The translations under genes were made by a program, and so were the position numbers. A model generated the notes under the pieces. It had not been told where the DNA came from. It made no database searches and saw only the letters and a program-made list of their open reading frames with translations. 8,652 nt of DNA from Azonexaceae bacterium (GTDB lineage Bacteria; Pseudomonadota; Gammaproteobacteria; Burkholderiales; Rhodocyclaceae). The DNA lies in the NCBI GenBank assembly GCA_009469665.1, contig SSTB01000014.1:1-8652 (forward strand), given 5' to 3'. Positions 6,148-8,652 of this stretch are shown piece after piece; within the stretch, counting starts at the first letter, position 1, and every line of letters starts with the position of its first letter.

Positions 6148-7218
6148 TCAGCAGATCCGCGGCAGTTGTTCGCCGGAGAGCCAGTCCACGATTCGCCGGC
6201 CGCCGAAGGCGGTGGTCATCTGGACGAAATGATGGGCATCGTCCCGCACCTCGCCGATGATGGCGGCGTCGACGCCCAGGGGGTGGGCCTTGAGGGCGGC
6301 CAGCAGCTTTTCCGCGTCGCTGCCGGCACAAATCGCGACCAGCTTGCCCTCGTTGGCCACGTAGAGCGGGTCCAGGCCCAGGAACTCGCAGGCCGCCGCC
6401 ACCGCCGGTTTTACCGGCAGGGCCTTCTCCTGCAGCATCATCCCCACGCCGGATTGTTTGGCGATCTCGTTCAGCGTCGTGCCCAGGCCGCCCCGGGTCG
6501 GGTCGCGCAGCACGTGGATGTCGGCGGCGCTGGCCAGCGCCGCCTCGATCAGGCCATGCAGCGCCGCCGTGTCGGAGACGATGGGGGAATCGAAACCCAG
6601 GCTTTCCCGCTGGGCCATGATGGCCATGCCGTGGTCGCCCAGGGTGCCGGATACCAGGATGGCGTCGCCGACCCGGGCCTTGCGTCCCGACAATTCGCGT
6701 CCCGGGGGCACCACGCCGACGCCGGTGGTGGTGATGAAGACGCCGTCGCCCTTGCCCCGCTCCACCACCTTGGTGTCGCCGGTGACGATGGGCACGCCGG
6801 CATCAAAGGCTGCCGCCGCCATGCTCTGGACGATGCGGGCGAGGTCGGCGAGGGGAAAGCCCTCTTCCAGGATGAAGGCAGCAGAAAGCCACAAGGGCTT
6901 CGCCCCCATGACCGCCACATCGTTCAAGGTGCCGTGCACCGAGAGACAACCGATATCGCCGCCGGGAAAGAACAGGGGCGACACCACGTGACTGTCGGTG
7001 GCCATGACCAGGCGGCCCTCGCCGGGCGAATCTGTCACCAATGGCAACACGGCGCCATCGTCGCCCTGGGCCAGCCACTCGTTGCCCAGCGCGCGGGCGA
7101 ACAGTTCCTCGATCAGCTGGGCCATGGCCCGGCCCCCCGAGCCGTGGGCCATGTCCACCTGCCCGTGCTTGATGTCCAGGGGCCGCACGTAACCGGCCCG
7201 CACCTTGCCTTCGTTCAC
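6148..7218 (-). CDS. hypE: HypE, carbamoyl dehydratase for the hydrogenase CN ligands
   Basis: HypE takes a carbamoyl group from HypF on its C-terminal cysteine, dehydrates it with ATP to a thiocyanate, and hands CN to the HypC-HypD complex. The 356-residue protein (family about 340-360) has an N-terminal HGSGGRAM motif at 25-32, the ATP-binding D-D-G-A-V at 53-57, HGTLNDVAVMGAKP at 95-108 and RDPTRGGLGTTLNE at 238-251, all typical of the PurM/ThiL-like fold. It ends in PRIC, with the acceptor Cys356 as last residue. The start is the GTG at 7218: AGGAG lies 5 bases upstream, and MNEGKVRAGYVRPLDIKHG fits the family. A longer in-frame ATG at 7341 would only shadow the upstream gene. GTG overlaps the previous gene's TGA as GTGA, so translation is probably coupled. 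Downstream is the convergent small gene rather than hypX. Confidence 0.97.
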   Translation of the reverse strand: MNEGKVRAGYVRPLDIKHGQVDMAHGSGGRAMAQLIEELFARALGNEWLAQGDDGAVLPLVTDSPGEGRLVMATDSHVVSPLFFPGGDIGCLSVHGTLNDVAVMGAKPLWLSAAFILEEGFPLADLARIVQSMAAAAFDAGVPIVTGDTKVVERGKGDGVFITTTGVGVVPPGRELSGRKARVGDAILVSGTLGDHGMAIMAQRESLGFDSPIVSDTAALHGLIEAALASAADIHVLRDPTRGGLGTTLNEIAKQSGVGMMLQEKALPVKPAVAAACEFLGLDPLYVANEGKLVAICAGSDAEKLLAALKAHPLGVDAAIIGEVRDDAHHFVQMTTAFGGRRIVDWLSGEQLPRIC

Positions 7219-7766
7219 CGTGTCTCCTGTTTGTTTTCCTGGTAGCGCCGCCACAGCCAGACCACGGCGCCGACCATCAGCGCGACACCGAGCCAGCGGG
7301 TGAAGCCGGCGATTTTCACGTCCTTCGCCAATACCCCCCAACGCAGAAAGATTTCCGTCCAGTCGTGCTCGCCGCCGCCAACCAGGGGCAGTTCCTGGGC
7401 GCGGGCATCGGCCATGTAGCGGGCTACGTTGAGAAGATTTTCCCCCAACCAGACGACCGCCATGGCCATGCCCACCGGCTCAACGCGGCGGGCGAAGTGA
7501 ATGGCCACTACCGCGGGAAAGGCGAGCTGGAAGATCGTGCCGCCATAGACCATGAGGCGGTCGCTGAAGGCGCCGACGATAGGGTGTCCCGCCTCGTGGA
7601 AGGCGAGGTTGGCCGAATCGAGCAGCGGCACCCAGCCATCGCGGGAAGTCGCATGGATGCCCAGCAGCAGGGCGCAGACGAAAGCCACGACCATCAGGCC
7701 GACGCCGCTCACCGGCTTCCAGGCCGCGGTCGCCTCGTCGGCGTAGAGGATCGGTTCCGGCCTCAA
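7215..7766 (-). CDS. Membrane protein with HEAGH zinc-protease-like motif, between hypD and hypE
   Basis: This 183-residue protein is not a named Hyp or Hox component that I know. It shows four probable membrane segments: about 19-37, 70-90, 98-117 and 156-172. His57-Glu58-Ala59-Gly60-His61 is an HExxH motif like those of zinc metalloproteases such as M50 and M41 families, followed by GGTIFQLAFP at 75-84. I recall uncharacterised membrane proteins sharing this HEAGH and GG-x3-Q-x3-P pattern, so it may belong to a wider hypothetical family. Possible further metal ligands are Glu109, His133 and Asp134. Whether it cuts proteins is unknown. The start is taken as TTG at 7766, overlapping the hypD stop as TTGA, with AAGGA 6 bases upstream, although that site also lies in hypD codons. 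The next ATG, at 7694, falls inside the first membrane segment and gives 159 residues. The stop overlaps the hypE GTG. Confidence 0.85.
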   Translation of the reverse strand: MRPEPILYADEATAAWKPVSGVGLMVVAFVCALLLGIHATSRDGWVPLLDSANLAFHEAGHPIVGAFSDRLMVYGGTIFQLAFPAVVAIHFARRVEPVGMAMAVVWLGENLLNVARYMADARAQELPLVGGGEHDWTEIFLRWGVLAKDVKIAGFTRWLGVALMVGAVVWLWRRYQENKQETR

Positions 7767-8652
7767 GCGATGTCCTTGTAGCGGCCATAGGTGTAGTGGG
7801 CGGCGCAGGCCCCTTCCGACGACACCATGCAGGAGCCGACGGGATTCTCCGGCGTGCACACGGTGCCGAAAATCTTGCAGTCCTGGGGCTTCTTGACGCC
7901 GCGCAGGATGGCGCCGCATTCGCAGGCCTTGTGGTCGGGGACCGACTGGTAATCCAGCGGGAAGCGCTTCTCGGCGTCGAAGGCCTCGAATGGGTTGCGG
8001 ATGCGCAGGGCCGAGTAGGGCACGACATTGAGGCCCCGCCACTCGAAGGCCCGGCGCAACTCGAAGACCTCCGCCACCAATTGCTGGGCCTTGCGGTTGC
8101 CGTCCCGGGAAACGGCCCGGGAGAACTCGTTCTCCACCTCGGCACGCCCTTCGTTCACCTGGCGGATGAGCATGCGGATGGCCTGCATCACGTCGAGAGG
8201 CTCGAAGCCCGCGATGACCACCGGCTTGCGGTATTCCTCGGCGAAGAACTCGTAGGGGCGGCTGCCGATGATGGTGGAGACGTGGGCGGGGCCGACGAAC
8301 CCGTCCAGGGGGACGGTGCCGTACTGGCGCACCTCCGGCGATTCCAGGATGCTGGAAATGGCAGAGGGGGTGAGCACGTGGCAGCAAAGCACGGAAAAAT
8401 TGGTCAGTCCCAGGGCCTGGGCCTGCTTGATGGCCACCGCCGTCGGCGGCGTGGTGGTTTCGAAGCCGATGGCGAAGAAGACGACCTGCTTGTCCGGGTT
8501 CTTCTGGGCCAGGGTCACGGCGTCGGCGCTGGAATAGACCATGCGGATGTCGCCGCCCCGGGCCTTGGCCTTCAGGAGCGACAGGCTGTCGGAGGCCGGC
8601 ACCCGCAGGCAGTCGCCGTAGGTGCAGAGGGTGACGCCTTCTTCGAGAGCCA
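7763..8652 (-). CDS. hypD: HypD, scaffold iron-sulfur protein for Fe(CN)2CO assembly (N-terminus cut by window edge)
   Basis: HypD forms a complex with HypC that carries the iron while CN and CO ligands are added. About 295 residues are visible from the C-terminal side; the family has about 370-380, so roughly 80 N-terminal residues, including the expected CPVC-type cysteine motif, lie past the right edge. The visible frame opens with GVTLCTYGDCLRVPAS, a core HypD motif, then shows FFAIGFETTTPPTA. The C-terminal cysteine set that binds the [4Fe-4S] cluster is present: CECGAIL, then DCKIFGTVCTPENPVGSC and SEGACAAHY. A GTG at 8602 could be misread as a start, but the conserved motif runs through it, so the gene must begin upstream. 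The TGA stop at 7765-7763 overlaps the TTG start of the HEAGH membrane protein. Confidence 0.97.
   Translation of the reverse strand, partial: ALEEGVTLCTYGDCLRVPASDSLSLLKAKARGGDIRMVYSSADAVTLAQKNPDKQVVFFAIGFETTTPPTAVAIKQAQALGLTNFSVLCCHVLTPSAISSILESPEVRQYGTVPLDGFVGPAHVSTIIGSRPYEFFAEEYRKPVVIAGFEPLDVMQAIRMLIRQVNEGRAEVENEFSRAVSRDGNRKAQQLVAEVFELRRAFEWRGLNVVPYSALRIRNPFEAFDAEKRFPLDYQSVPDHKACECGAILRGVKKPQDCKIFGTVCTPENPVGSCMVSSEGACAAHYTYGRYKDIA
7773..7777 (-). promoter_or_regulatory. Candidate ribosome binding site supporting the TTG start of the HEAGH gene
   Basis: On the minus strand AAGGA lies 6 bases before the TTG at 7766 that overlaps the hypD stop. It falls in the last hypD codons (Lys-Asp), so the match could be partly coincidental, but it decides in favour of TTG over the later ATG at 7694. 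Confidence 0.5.

Noticed and set aside
7219..7341. Longer hypE start at the ATG at 7341
   Set aside because: The extra residues resemble no HypE and overlap the HEAGH gene; the GTG at 7218 has an AGGAG site and the family N-terminus.
7767..8387. Extended frame of the HEAGH gene running back through hypD
   Set aside because: The extra residues are Arg/Pro-rich shadow translation of hypD; the membrane protein begins near the TTG at 7766.

Overview
The window is a GC-rich stretch (roughly two thirds G+C by eye) carrying the maturation and H2-sensing part of a [NiFe]-hydrogenase gene cluster. Gene content and order (hypD, hypE, hypX, hoxA, hoxB, hoxC) closely follow the hyp-hox arrangement known from Cupriavidus (Ralstonia) necator H16. 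Codon use and protein sequences look like a betaproteobacterium, perhaps Rhodocyclales; that assignment is inference from memory of these families, not from a search.

All cluster genes lie on the minus strand, so transcription runs from the right edge to the left edge. From right to left: hypD (its N-terminus is cut by the window edge, 8652 to 7763); a small membrane protein with an HEAGH zinc-site-like motif that is inserted between hypD and hypE (7766 to 7215); hypE (7218 to 6148); a small gene on the opposite strand that I do not recognise (5865 to 6074, plus); hypX (5692 to 3992); hoxA (3995 to 2532); hoxB (2452 to 1451); and hoxC (1422 to 1). HypD, the HEAGH gene and hypE are linked by four-base stop/start overlaps with TTG and GTG starts, and hypX/hoxA by an ATGA overlap, so there are two tightly coupled blocks split by the plus-strand gene.

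How the parts work together: HypD and HypE help build the Fe(CN)2CO group of the [NiFe] active site, and HypX makes the CO ligand from formyl-tetrahydrofolate in air. HoxB and HoxC form the cytoplasmic regulatory (H2-sensing) hydrogenase. HoxA is the sigma54-dependent response regulator that switches on the energy-conserving hydrogenase operons. The partner histidine kinase HoxJ is not in the window; by synteny it would lie just left of position 1. The other maturation genes (hypA, B, F, C) would be expected right of 8652.

The most interesting parts are the HEAGH membrane protein coupled to hypD/hypE, the unknown 69-residue protein on the opposite strand, and the leader structure in front of hypX. 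The sensor residues of HoxC (Ile62 and Phe110) and the all-[4Fe-4S] ligand set of HoxB predict an oxygen-insensitive H2 sensor. I found no RNA genes, CRISPR arrays, insertion sequences or attachment sites. No stretch longer than 300 bases lacks a gene.
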